DNA from: Neisseria dumasiana
Lineage (GTDB): Bacteria; Pseudomonadota; Gammaproteobacteria; Burkholderiales; Neisseriaceae
Direction: 5' to 3'
Assembly (NCBI RefSeq): GCF_022870885.1
Contig: NZ_CP091509.1
Span: 1,488,001 to 1,552,000, forward strand
DNA: 64,000 nt
Shown: positions 18,336 to 27,198 of the stretch, piece after piece
Position numbering within the stretch: the first letter of the stretch is position 1
Layout: every line of letters starts with the position of its first letter
Program-made: the position numbers and the translations under genes
The notes under the pieces: model-generated
Database searches by the model: none
What the model was told of the DNA's origin: nothing
What the model saw: the letters and a program-made list of their open reading frames with translations, nothing else

Positions 18336-18461
18336 CTCAAACAACCGTCAGCGCTGCACAGAACACAAGTTTTCTCTCTTACCCGATACGAAATTTGCAA
18401 CACCCGTTGTATCTGATCCGTTTAACTTTATTTTCTTTCTACACATCAGGAGTTTTTCAAT

Positions 18462-20678
18462 ATGAGAAAAAAAGCCCAAGCAACCATGAGCGGCACCCGC
18501 AAACGGTCGATGACCCTCGGTGTCGGCCTACTCGCGGCGGCCATGAATCCGGCCTTTGCCGACGACCGGAACCAACCGGCGCAATCCACCGAACTTGAAC
18601 AAGTTACCGTTAAAGGCAGCAAACCCATCCGCTCTGGCTATAAAGCCCCCAACACCACCATCGGCAAGCGTCTGCAAGACGTACAAAACATTCCCCAAAG
18701 TGCAACGGTTATCAATCAACAGGTTATTCAGGATCAGGCCACTTCTGATTTGAAAGATGCCTTGAAAAACGCCGGTATTACTTTTCAAGCCGGAGAAGGC
18801 GGTCAAACCGAAGTGCCGATTATCCGCGGCATGCACGCGGGCGGCGATGTATACGACGACGGCCTGCGCGGTTCGGCAGCCGAGTTTAACAGCGACACCT
18901 TCAATACCGACCATATCGAAGTGTTGAAAGGCAGCTCTGCCGTATTATTCGGCCGAGGTGCAGCCGGCGGTGTGATCAACCAAGTAAGCAAAATGCCCTA
19001 CACCGGCACCGGCGGCGACATTGCTTTAGGCGTAGGCAACCGCAAATACAAACGCTTAACCGGAGACTTCAACCATGCCTTCAACGATCATGTTGCCGTG
19101 CGCCTGAACATTATGGGCGAAGATAAAGATTCTTTCCGCAAACCCGCCGACAGCCGCAAATTCGGTATTGCCCCCGGCATTTCCATCGGCATGAATACCG
19201 ATACCCAATTCGATCTGAGCTACAAATTTGAAAAATTGGATAAATTTCCCGATTTAGGCGTACCCTACCGCAATACCGGCGGAAAAACGGCGGTGGCCGA
19301 CGAACGTTTGATCAACCAAAACTTCGGCTACAAAGACATCGACTTTGAAAAACGCCGCAACCACACCGCAACGGCCAAACTTTCCCATAAATTCAGCGAC
19401 AACATCAACGCCGCCAACACGTTGCGCTACGCGAAAACCGACTACGACTACCTCGTTTTGGCACCGCGCTGGAACGGCAGCCAAACACAAATCCGCCGCC
19501 AATTCGGCGATTACAAAAATATCAAATATGATTCGAATGTTTGGAGCAACCAAACCGATTTCAATTTCAAATTCGACACCGGCCCCGTGAAGCACGACTT
19601 ACTTGCCAACATCGAATTTACGCAGGAAAAACGCGACAACTATAACCGTTACGCCCGTTATTTCCGTAACGGCGTTCCCGTGCCTAACACCTCGAAAGAC
19701 CCGAAAAGAGAATTGTTTGAAGGCGCTCCATACGATGTTGCTTCCGGCCGCTTTACCTCAAACGACCGCTTTACTGCCATACTCCGTCCCGCACACAGCG
19801 GTACCCTAACCACGCGCACCATCGGCGTGGGCCTGAACGATATCGTTGAACTCACCCCCACGGTGAAGGCCATCGCCGGCGTGCGTTTCAACCGTATCAG
19901 AACAGACAACAAAGCCCTCATTCCCTCCAGAAACAACAAAACCGTCAAACGCACCGACAATATTTGGACCTACACCGGCAGCTTGATTTGGGACTACAAA
20001 CCCGGCCATAACCTTTACGCCACTTACGGCACCGCAACCACACCCGTTGCCTACCGCGTTACCGGCCAGCCCGACGCATTGGAAGACGCCCAACTGGTTG
20101 CCGAGCCGGAAAAAACCCGCACCGTCGAAATCGGTACCAAAAACGCCTTCTTCGATGACGCACTAACGGTAAACGCCGCGTTGTTCCATACCAAAAAAAC
20201 CCAGCAATACTACCGTGACGCCGGCTTTATCGACTGGGCAAAAGTATATGGTTTAGACGTAGAAGTGGCCGGACGCATCACCAACCGTTTGAACATGATC
20301 GGCAACATTATCGTCAGCAACGGTAAAATGAAAGCCACCAGCCCCTCTACCGAACAGCTTAACGGCCACTTCCCGGAGGCCGCAGCCAAGTTTACCGCCA
20401 ACGCATGGGCCAACTACCGCATCACCGACAACGTGAACGCCGGTTTGGGCATCCGTCACGTCGGCAACCGCTACACGCATTCGCGCACTTCGGTCGTACA
20501 AAAACTGCCTGCCTATACCGCAGTCGATGCCATGGCCAGCTATGAAAAACGACGTTATCGCGCCCAGCTCAACGTAAACAACGTGTTCGACAAAAAACAC
20601 TTTACCACCGGCCACCGCCAACAAGCCGTGCCGGGCGACCGCCGAACCGTGCTGGCAACCTTCGGTTATAAATTCTAA
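18462..20678 (+). CDS. TonB-dependent catecholate siderophore receptor (Fiu/PiuA type)
   Basis: Outer-membrane gated channel importing ferric catechol complexes; 738 residues. Signal peptide to AFA near residue 33, TonB box ELEQVTVKG at 46-54, plug domain IPQSATVINQQVIQDQ...VPIIRGMHAGGDVYDDGLRG, and IEVLKGSSAVLFGRGAAGGVINQVSK near 145-172. The barrel ends KKHFTTGHRQQAVPGDRRTVLATFGYKF with the terminal phenylalanine needed for assembly. Downstream lies a PiuC-type hydroxylase gene, the usual partner of Fiu/PiuA receptors. Iron regulation by Fur is expected; fur itself is at 61567-62004. Confidence 0.93.
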   Translation: MRKKAQATMSGTRKRSMTLGVGLLAAAMNPAFADDRNQPAQSTELEQVTVKGSKPIRSGYKAPNTTIGKRLQDVQNIPQSATVINQQVIQDQATSDLKDALKNAGITFQAGEGGQTEVPIIRGMHAGGDVYDDGLRGSAAEFNSDTFNTDHIEVLKGSSAVLFGRGAAGGVINQVSKMPYTGTGGDIALGVGNRKYKRLTGDFNHAFNDHVAVRLNIMGEDKDSFRKPADSRKFGIAPGISIGMNTDTQFDLSYKFEKLDKFPDLGVPYRNTGGKTAVADERLINQNFGYKDIDFEKRRNHTATAKLSHKFSDNINAANTLRYAKTDYDYLVLAPRWNGSQTQIRRQFGDYKNIKYDSNVWSNQTDFNFKFDTGPVKHDLLANIEFTQEKRDNYNRYARYFRNGVPVPNTSKDPKRELFEGAPYDVASGRFTSNDRFTAILRPAHSGTLTTRTIGVGLNDIVELTPTVKAIAGVRFNRIRTDNKALIPSRNNKTVKRTDNIWTYTGSLIWDYKPGHNLYATYGTATTPVAYRVTGQPDALEDAQLVAEPEKTRTVEIGTKNAFFDDALTVNAALFHTKKTQQYYRDAGFIDWAKVYGLDVEVAGRITNRLNMIGNIIVSNGKMKATSPSTEQLNGHFPEAAAKFTANAWANYRITDNVNAGLGIRHVGNRYTHSRTSVVQKLPAYTAVDAMASYEKRRYRAQLNVNNVFDKKHFTTGHRQQAVPGDRRTVLATFGYKF

Positions 20679-20697
20679 GTATTCCGCGTAGCACATC

Positions 20698-20740
20698 AGG
20701 CCGTCTGAAAACCTTTCCCCCAAACCTTTTCAGACGGCCT
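20698..20740 (+). terminator. DUS-pair terminator after the receptor gene
   Basis: AGGCCGTCTGAAAA and TTTTCAGACGGCCT with a 15-nt loop and following CTTTT. Confidence 0.75.
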
Positions 20741-20828
20741 CTTTTACCAACCAAACCGCTAAACTTAATATCTGCAACACTTCCTATATTAAGTTTATCG
20801 GTTTTTCAAAATCACAAGGAATATCATT

Positions 20829-21509
20829 ATGTTGCTGCATATCGAAAACGTATTGACCGCCGAAGAACTCAGCCATGCCCACCGTCTGCTCGCAGATGCC
20901 CCGTGGAGCGACGGAAAAATCACCGCAGGCAAACAATCGGGGCAAGTCAAAAACAACCTGCAACTGCCGCAAACAAGCGAAGCAGGCAAAGCCATGGCCG
21001 AACTGGTAAAAGCAGCCGTGCTGCGCAATGCCGAATTTTTCTCCGCCGCCCTGCCCCATACCGTTTTCCCGCCGCTGGTCAACTGCTACCGCGAAGGGCA
21101 AAGTTTCGGCAACCATATCGACAACGCCATCCGCAGCGACCCCTACACCGGCCGATGGATACGCACCGACGTATCCAGCACCCTGTTTCTCAACGACCCC
21201 GACGAATACGACGGCGGCGAACTCGTGATTGAAGACAACTACGGCAGCCACAGCGTCAAACTGGCCGCTGGCGACATGATCGTCTACCCCGCCACCAGCC
21301 TGCACCACGTTACCCCCGTTACCCGCGGACAGCGCATCGCCAGCTTTTTTTGGACACAATCCATGGTTGCCAGCGACGAAAAACGCACCATGCTCTTCGA
21401 TATGGATCGCGCCATCACCTCCCTGCGCGCGCAACACGGCGAAACCGAAGAATCGGTATTGCTGACAGGCGTTTACCATAACCTGCTGCGCCAATGGTCG
21501 AACATCTGA
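20829..21509 (+). CDS. piuC: Fe(II)/2-oxoglutarate dioxygenase, PKHD-type hydroxylase
   Basis: 226-residue iron-dependent dioxygenase paired with catecholate siderophore receptors; its substrate is not firmly known. Metal ligands HxD in FGNHIDNAIR near residue 96-98 and the distal His in TSLHHVTPVTRGQRIAS near 158, with the 2-oxoglutarate arginine following. Starts MLLHIENVLTAEELSHAHRLL, typical of PiuC/YbiX. RBS CAAGGA upstream. Separated from the receptor by a terminator hairpin, so it may have its own promoter (TTAATATC region) or be read through. Confidence 0.9.
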   Translation: MLLHIENVLTAEELSHAHRLLADAPWSDGKITAGKQSGQVKNNLQLPQTSEAGKAMAELVKAAVLRNAEFFSAALPHTVFPPLVNCYREGQSFGNHIDNAIRSDPYTGRWIRTDVSSTLFLNDPDEYDGGELVIEDNYGSHSVKLAAGDMIVYPATSLHHVTPVTRGQRIASFFWTQSMVASDEKRTMLFDMDRAITSLRAQHGETEESVLLTGVYHNLLRQWSNI

Positions 21510-21879
21510 ACATACTTTCAGTCTAAGCGCTTACCCCGCCGCACTCGAAAACCGCCGGATTTTTAATCCCCCCGCAGAAGAAAACCGACTGTCTATCCAA
21601 AGCAGGCGCAACATCGCGCCTGCGATGCCGTTTTATCCGACCGATCATATAGTTAATTGAGATATTCTAAACCTACTGTGAAAGCCAAAATGATTGATAC
21701 AGATTTGTTGCCGCTGTTAACCTTATGAGTGCTGTGGAAAAAGCGGGCTTTGTTTTTCAGACGGCCTCCGTTTAAACAGGCTGGCTGAAAGGCCGTCTGA
21801 AACAGAGTACCTTATCGTTTTTCTACAATTGGCTCTTACTGTTACATTTTTTAGTCAATCGAAATTGCAAAAGATAATC
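21510..21879. other. Gap before the nuclease gene: repeat debris and DUS copies
   Basis: Holds a GC-rich imperfect palindrome near 21605 (GCAGGCGC and GCGCCTGC), a lone Correia-like terminus TATAGTTAATTGAGA at 21650, and DUS copies at about 21758 and 21790. No gene seen. The GC content drops sharply after about 21830, marking the edge of the AT-rich island. Confidence 0.55.
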
Positions 21880-21951
21880 ATGAAGATGAATACAGAGAAA
21901 TTTGAAAATCTAGTTAATGATTTTAAAAAAATTGGATTTAAAAACCATTAA
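21880..21951 (+). pseudogene. Displaced N-terminal segment of the PD-(D/E)XK nuclease gene
   Basis: ATGs at 21880 and 21886 open a frame reading M(KM)NTEKFENLVNDFKKIGF that stops at 21951. Removing one A from the A7 run at 21925-21931 would join it to the nuclease frame as NDFKKLDLKTIKEKPTYLE, which looks like the normal N-terminus of this family. It is therefore likely the original start of the downstream gene. Confidence 0.6.
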
Positions 21952-23056
21952 AGAAAAGCCGACGTATTTAGAAATTATTGGTAAACGGCATTTAGAAGAT
22001 GTCAGTTCACGAGCATTAGCATTTTTCTTTGATACAAGTAAAGAGCATGGTTTGGGTGATGTTTGCTTGCAAGCGTTGTTGGCTGTATACAATACTAAAT
22101 TGGATAAAAATGACAGGTATGAGGAAGATGTCTTAAGAACTTTATCGGTAAAGAGGGAAGTATCTATTTCATTAATAAATGATCGGCAGGTTAAGCAAGC
22201 TAAACAATCTGAAAGAGGAAGGATTGATTTATTAATCGAAACTCCAACTAAAATTATCTTGATAGAAAATAAAATCAACCATTCCAATAACAATCCGCTT
22301 GAAGCATATTGGAAATATATAAATCAAGAAGAATTCTGTAGTAAGGAAAAGCTTTGTATTTTATTGGTTAAAGATAAAACTGAATCTCCTCATAAAAATT
22401 TTAAGGTGATTACTCATTTCGAATGGGTAAAGGAACTTAAAAAGAGACTGCCTGAAATTTGGCAACAAGCTGATAATAAGTATTTAATATTTTTAATGGA
22501 TTATGTATATGCAATTGACAGTTTAAACCCAGAGAAAGAGAGAAATAAAATGGATAAGCAAATTTTAAAATTGTTTAAAAAGCATCATCAAATTTTAATT
22601 GATTTAGAGGATCAGAAAGATAATGTATGTGAGTTTTATCAAAACGATCTTGAAAATTTTATTAAAAATGAGGATCTTCAAAAGTTTAGATGGAAGGGTC
22701 CTGAGCTTAATAACAATAATTACAAGTATCTAGGCGCATATGTATATACATATCCCTACACATACAGCGTAAAAAGAAATATTGAATATCAAATTTCATT
22801 TTGGCTCGGTTGGAATTTGTCATCATTTATGTTAGGCATTGAGTTAACAAAAGGTAATGGTAGATCAAAAAAACACGATGAAATGTTAGATTTACTGCAA
22901 AAAGCAAGCATTGAACATAAATTAATTGAAAATAACGGCGAAATATATTTAGAAGTATTTTCCTTGGGAGAAAAAGGTGACATACCTTTAGATAGTTTTG
23001 CCAAAAAAACTGCTTCAAAGCTAAATGAAGTTATTAAAAAATTGAATTTGAAATAA
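21917..23056 (+). CDS. PD-(D/E)XK nuclease superfamily protein (PDDEXK_4-like)
   Basis: 379 residues in the present frame. The nuclease core is GRIDLLIETPTKIILIENKINH near 100-120: Asp in GRID, then Glu and Lys in IENK. The N-terminal part (PTYLEIIGKRHLEDVSSRALAFFFD) matches the layout of stand-alone PD-(D/E)XK proteins. Codon use and base composition are much more AT-rich than the neighbours and the gene holds no DUS, so lateral acquisition is likely. A role in phage or plasmid restriction is plausible but not shown. The 5' end appears frameshifted; the ATG at 21917 may be only a fallback start. Confidence 0.8.
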   Translation: MILKKLDLKTIKEKPTYLEIIGKRHLEDVSSRALAFFFDTSKEHGLGDVCLQALLAVYNTKLDKNDRYEEDVLRTLSVKREVSISLINDRQVKQAKQSERGRIDLLIETPTKIILIENKINHSNNNPLEAYWKYINQEEFCSKEKLCILLVKDKTESPHKNFKVITHFEWVKELKKRLPEIWQQADNKYLIFLMDYVYAIDSLNPEKERNKMDKQILKLFKKHHQILIDLEDQKDNVCEFYQNDLENFIKNEDLQKFRWKGPELNNNNYKYLGAYVYTYPYTYSVKRNIEYQISFWLGWNLSSFMLGIELTKGNGRSKKHDEMLDLLQKASIEHKLIENNGEIYLEVFSLGEKGDIPLDSFAKKTASKLNEVIKKLNLK

Positions 23057-23118
23057 TAAAGATAAGCATAGAGTGTATGCCAACGGCACACATAGGTTGC
23101 CGAAATCTCTAAATCCGC

Positions 23119-23144
23119 GTGCATGGCTTCGCCACACACCCTAC
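23119..23144 (-). repeat. GTAG-headed palindrome (GTGTGTGGC family)
   Basis: GTGCATGGC and GCCACACAC form a stem and are followed by CTAC (GTAG on the complement). A relative lies at 41013-41040, next to the RAYT gene. Confidence 0.5.
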
Positions 23145-23221
23145 CAGTGGGTAACAGCCCAAGCAAACTACCTAAAAAGGCCGTCTGAAACCCCAATACC
23201 TGTCTGAAAACAGAGTAACCC

Positions 23222-26008
23222 ATGATAAACACCCCCGCCGTTACCCTCCGCTCCGTTTCCCACCGCTACGGCAAAACCACCCTCGCGCTGGACGATGTGT
23301 CGCTGACCATCCCGCGCGGGGTAACCGTCGGCTTAATCGGGCCCGACGGGGTGGGCAAATCGACGCTGTTGTCGCTGATTGCCGGCGTTAAAATCATTCA
23401 GAGCGGCACGGTGGAGGTATTCGGGTGCGACATGACCGGCAAAGCGGCGCGGCAGGCGTTGTCGCACCGTATCGCTTTTATGCCGCAGGGGTTGGGGCGT
23501 AATCTGTACCCCACTTTGAGCGTGTATGAAAACGTCGACTTCCATGCACGGCTGTTCGGGCTGAATGCGGACGAACGAAAGGCGCGCATCAGCCGTTTGC
23601 TCGAAGCGACGGGTCTTGCACCGTTCCCCGACCGCGCGGCGGGCAAGCTTTCGGGCGGGATGAAACAGAAGCTGAGTTTATGCTGCGCGCTGGTGCATTC
23701 GCCCGATCTGCTGATTCTCGACGAGCCGACCACCGGTGTCGATCCGCTGTCGCGCCGCCAGTTTTGGGCGTTGGTGGACGAACTGCAAGCCGAAAGTGCG
23801 GGCATGACCGTAATCGTGGCCACCGCCTACATCGAAGAGGCCGAACGCTTCAGTCATCTGCTGGCGATGGACGACGGCAAACTGCTGGTCAACAAACCTA
23901 CCCGCGAGGTGATGCGCGACAGCGGTGCCGCCACGCTGGAAGCCGCTTATGTGCAGATGCTGCCGTCTGAAAAGCAGCAGGGTTCAGGCGGATTGGAGAT
24001 GGTGCCGTTTGCGCCCGACCCCGCGTCTCCGCCTGCAATCGAGGCACACGGTTTAACCAAGCGGTTCGGCAGCTTTACTGCGGTGGATCATGTGAGTTTT
24101 ACGATTCAGAAAGGCGAAATCTTCGGCTTTCTCGGCTCTAACGGCTGCGGCAAATCCACCACCATGAAAATGCTCACCGGCCTGCTGGAAGCCAGTGACG
24201 GTTCGGCCGAACTCTTGGGGCGGCCGATCGAAGCGGGCAATATCCGAACGCGGATGCGCGTCGGCTATATGTCGCAGGCGTTCTCGCTGTATGAAGAATT
24301 GAGCGTGATCGACAACCTCAAACTGCATGCCCGCCTCTACCAAATGGGCGCGGCCGGCGAACAGGCGGTGGCCGACGCGCTGGTGCAGTTCGACCTCAGC
24401 GATGCCGCCGCTGCCAAACCCGCCTCGCTGCCTTTGGGCATCCGCCAACGCCTGCAACTGGCGGCGGCCTGCCTGCACAAACCCGAAGTGCTGATTCTCG
24501 ACGAGCCGACTTCCGGCGTTGACCCCGCTGCCCGCGATATGTTCTGGCGGCATCTGCTCAAACTCTCGCGCGAAGACAAAATCACCATATTTGTGTCGAC
24601 CCACTTCATGAACGAGGCCGAACGCTGCGACCGCATTTCCTTCATGCACAAAGGCCGCGTGCTGGCGGTAGGCACGCCCGCCGAACTGGTGGCGCAATAC
24701 CGTGCACCGAATCTGGAAGAAGCGTTTGTGCGCTATCTGCTGGATGACGAGGCACGGGAGAACGGGGCGGAAAGGCCGTCTGAAACATCAGTTTCCAATC
24801 AAACAAGCGATGCTGCCAATGTGCCTCTGCAACAGACAACCGACGATTGGGAGAGGCCGTCTGAAAACCCGCCGCCAACCGACACCCTCAAATATTGGCT
24901 GGCCGGTGTGCGCACGTTTGCCTTGCGTGAAGCCAAAGAATTGCTGCGCGACAAAGTGCGGCTGTTTTTTGCCTTGGCGGGGCCGGTGATTCTGATGTTG
25001 GCTTTATCGTGGAGTATTTCGTTTAACGTTAAAGACTTAACCTATATGGTGATTGACCGCGACCAAACCGTAGAAAGCCGCCGCCTAACAGAATATTTTT
25101 CCGGTTCTCCCTACTTTACCGAAAAAAAGCTGCCCGATACCGACATCGACACGGCTTTAAAAACCGCACAGGTTAAGCTGGTGATAGATATTCCGCCGGG
25201 CTTCGGGCGCGGGCTGCTGTCGGGCAACCGCCCTGAAGCGGCGTTTTATATAGACGGTGCGATGCCGTTCAACGCCAGCAATATCCAAGGCTATATCGGC
25301 GGCATTTTTGCGCTGTACGGGCAAGACTTGGCACGCGAAACGGGGCTGACGCTGCCGCCGCCCGCAGCCAAAATCGAGCAGCGGTTTATGTATAACCAAG
25401 ATTTTGAAAGCATTTTCGCCATCGCGCCGGGCGTATTGATGCTGGTGCTGATGTTGATTCCGGCAATGATGTCGGTGGTCGGGGTGGTGCGCGAACGCGA
25501 AATCGGGTCGATTTCCAACTTTTACACCTCTCCCGCCTCCGTGCCGCAATTTCTGCTCGGCAAGCAACTGCCTTATATTGCGGTAGGCATGCTCAATTGC
25601 GCCATGCTCACAGCAATGATGGTGTTTTGGTTCGACGTGCCGATAAAAGGTTCGGCGGCCGCATTGTTTGCGGGAACGCTGTTGCTGCTGTGTGTTTCCA
25701 CCGCGCTGGGGCTGCTGGCCTCAACCTTTGTGCGTTCGCAGGTCGCCGCCATCAGCCTGACCGCCATCATCATTATGATTCCGACTTTTAACTATTCGGG
25801 TTTTCTGAATCCTTTGTCGGCCTTGGAAGGCGGAGCATACTGGATGGGCAAACTGATGCCTGCTTCGTGGTTTCTCAATATCAGCATAGGCAGTTTTACC
25901 AAAGGTTTGGCATTTGGCGAGCTAACGCGCGAAATGACGGTGTTGGCCGTATTTTATGCCGTGTATTTTATTGCGGCCTGCTTGATTTTAAAGAAGCAGG
26001 AAAAATAG
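23222..26008 (+). CDS. ABC transporter fusion: two ATPase domains plus ABC-2 permease (RbbA/YhiH-like)
   Basis: 928 residues. First ABC domain with Walker A GPDGVGKST near 40, signature LSGGMKQKLSL and LILDEPTTGVD; second with GSNGCGKST near 305, a degenerate signature (SLPLGIRQRLQL) and LILDEPTSGVD. A C-terminal ABC-2 type permease follows, with about six membrane segments and the loop VVREREIGSISNFYTSP. This architecture equals E. coli RbbA/YhiH, thought to export with an HlyD-type adaptor and a second permease. A candidate adaptor gene is 5 kb away on the other strand (31127-32098). Several in-frame DUS copies show long residence. Confidence 0.88.
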   Translation: MINTPAVTLRSVSHRYGKTTLALDDVSLTIPRGVTVGLIGPDGVGKSTLLSLIAGVKIIQSGTVEVFGCDMTGKAARQALSHRIAFMPQGLGRNLYPTLSVYENVDFHARLFGLNADERKARISRLLEATGLAPFPDRAAGKLSGGMKQKLSLCCALVHSPDLLILDEPTTGVDPLSRRQFWALVDELQAESAGMTVIVATAYIEEAERFSHLLAMDDGKLLVNKPTREVMRDSGAATLEAAYVQMLPSEKQQGSGGLEMVPFAPDPASPPAIEAHGLTKRFGSFTAVDHVSFTIQKGEIFGFLGSNGCGKSTTMKMLTGLLEASDGSAELLGRPIEAGNIRTRMRVGYMSQAFSLYEELSVIDNLKLHARLYQMGAAGEQAVADALVQFDLSDAAAAKPASLPLGIRQRLQLAAACLHKPEVLILDEPTSGVDPAARDMFWRHLLKLSREDKITIFVSTHFMNEAERCDRISFMHKGRVLAVGTPAELVAQYRAPNLEEAFVRYLLDDEARENGAERPSETSVSNQTSDAANVPLQQTTDDWERPSENPPPTDTLKYWLAGVRTFALREAKELLRDKVRLFFALAGPVILMLALSWSISFNVKDLTYMVIDRDQTVESRRLTEYFSGSPYFTEKKLPDTDIDTALKTAQVKLVIDIPPGFGRGLLSGNRPEAAFYIDGAMPFNASNIQGYIGGIFALYGQDLARETGLTLPPPAAKIEQRFMYNQDFESIFAIAPGVLMLVLMLIPAMMSVVGVVREREIGSISNFYTSPASVPQFLLGKQLPYIAVGMLNCAMLTAMMVFWFDVPIKGSAAALFAGTLLLLCVSTALGLLASTFVRSQVAAISLTAIIIMIPTFNYSGFLNPLSALEGGAYWMGKLMPASWFLNISIGSFTKGLAFGELTREMTVLAVFYAVYFIAACLILKKQEK

Positions 26009-26040
26009 GCACAAAGTGTGAGGCCGTCTGAAACGGAAAA

Positions 26041-26068
26041 CCCCGTATTCCAAAGCAGAAATACGGGG
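26041..26068. terminator. Bidirectional hairpin between the ABC fusion gene and rluD
   Basis: CCCCGTATT pairs with AATACGGGG around 10 nt, between convergent genes. A DUS sits just before it. Confidence 0.7.
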
Positions 26069-26076
26069 ATAATTAA

Positions 26077-27198
26077 TCAATCGCGCACATATACGACTTC
26101 TACATCATAATCGTCGTCATCCCAATCGTCATCTTCTCCGTTGCCTATGCGTTGCTGCCACTCCTCTTCATGGCTCAAAGAAGAATCCAAACCCGCTTCG
26201 AGGCGCAACACCGACAACAAGTGATACATATCTTCGGGTATCGGCGCTTCAAATGAAACCGTTTCACCGCTAACAGGATGTTCAAAACTTAAACGGTAAG
26301 CGTGAAGTGCTTGGCGCGCCAAACTTTTTACAGCGTCTTTGGCCATATCGGAGCAGGCATGGCGCGGATTGCCGTACACAGGGTCGCCTGCCAGCGGGTG
26401 ATTGGCTTCGCGCATATGAACGCGGATTTGATGGGTGCGGCCGGTTTCGAGTTTGCACTCGATATAACTGTGGTTGAGATAGCGTTCCAGCACTTTAACG
26501 TGGGTAACGGCCGGTTTGCCGCCGAACTTCACCACGGCCATTTTCAGGCGGTTGTGCGGGTCGCGCCCGATCAAGGTGTCGATTTTGCCGTCGAAAGGCA
26601 CAATGCCGTTGGCTACCGCACGGTAAATTCTGCTGACTGTGCGCGCCTGAAGCTGTTGCACCAAGGCATTTTGGGCAGGCAGGGTTTTGGCTACCACCAT
26701 CAAACCGCTGGTGTCTTTATCCAAACGGTGCACGATGCCTGCGCGCGGAATTTGGCTCAATTCGGGGCAATGCGCCAACAGGCCGTTGAGCAGCGTGCCC
26801 GTCCAGTTGCCTGCCGCCGGATGCACCACCAGCCCCGCAGGTTTGTTGAGCACGATCACGGCATCGTCTTCATAAACAATGTCTAAATCCATAGGCTCCG
26901 GCGTGAAGGCTAGATTCTCTTCGCTCGGCCGCACCGTTACTGCGATATATTCGCCGCCTATCATTTTGTCTTTCGGCTGGGCCGCTTTTTCGTTTACGGT
27001 AACAGCCCCTTCTTTTATCCAAGAAGTCAGACGGCTGCGCGAATAATCCGGCAGCAGCTTGGCCAACACGGCATCCAAACGCATACCCGCCAAATCGAGC
27101 GGAACGGTTAAATTAATGCAAGTTTCTGCATCGGGGGCTGCCGCAAATTCCAAATCATCGTTATAATCGGCTTCATTTTCAAAGGAAGTGTTCTGCAT
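26077..27198 (-). CDS. rluD: Ribosomal large-subunit pseudouridine synthase D
   Basis: Isomerises uridines 1911/1915/1917 of 23S rRNA (E. coli numbering). 373 residues from ATG at 27198 (MQNTSFENEADYND). S4 RNA-binding domain near 30-100 (GMRLDAVLAKLLPDYSRSRLTSWIKEGAVTVN), catalytic Asp in IVHRLDKDTSGLMVVAK near 178, and ECKLETGRTHQIRVHM. A strongly acidic tail (GEDDDWDDDDYDVE) ends the protein. A longer frame to 27288 lies antisense to the bamD signal peptide and is not favoured. The start codon overlaps that of divergent bamD (CATG). Confidence 0.93.
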   Translation of the reverse strand: MQNTSFENEADYNDDLEFAAAPDAETCINLTVPLDLAGMRLDAVLAKLLPDYSRSRLTSWIKEGAVTVNEKAAQPKDKMIGGEYIAVTVRPSEENLAFTPEPMDLDIVYEDDAVIVLNKPAGLVVHPAAGNWTGTLLNGLLAHCPELSQIPRAGIVHRLDKDTSGLMVVAKTLPAQNALVQQLQARTVSRIYRAVANGIVPFDGKIDTLIGRDPHNRLKMAVVKFGGKPAVTHVKVLERYLNHSYIECKLETGRTHQIRVHMREANHPLAGDPVYGNPRHACSDMAKDAVKSLARQALHAYRLSFEHPVSGETVSFEAPIPEDMYHLLSVLRLEAGLDSSLSHEEEWQQRIGNGEDDDWDDDDYDVEVVYVRD

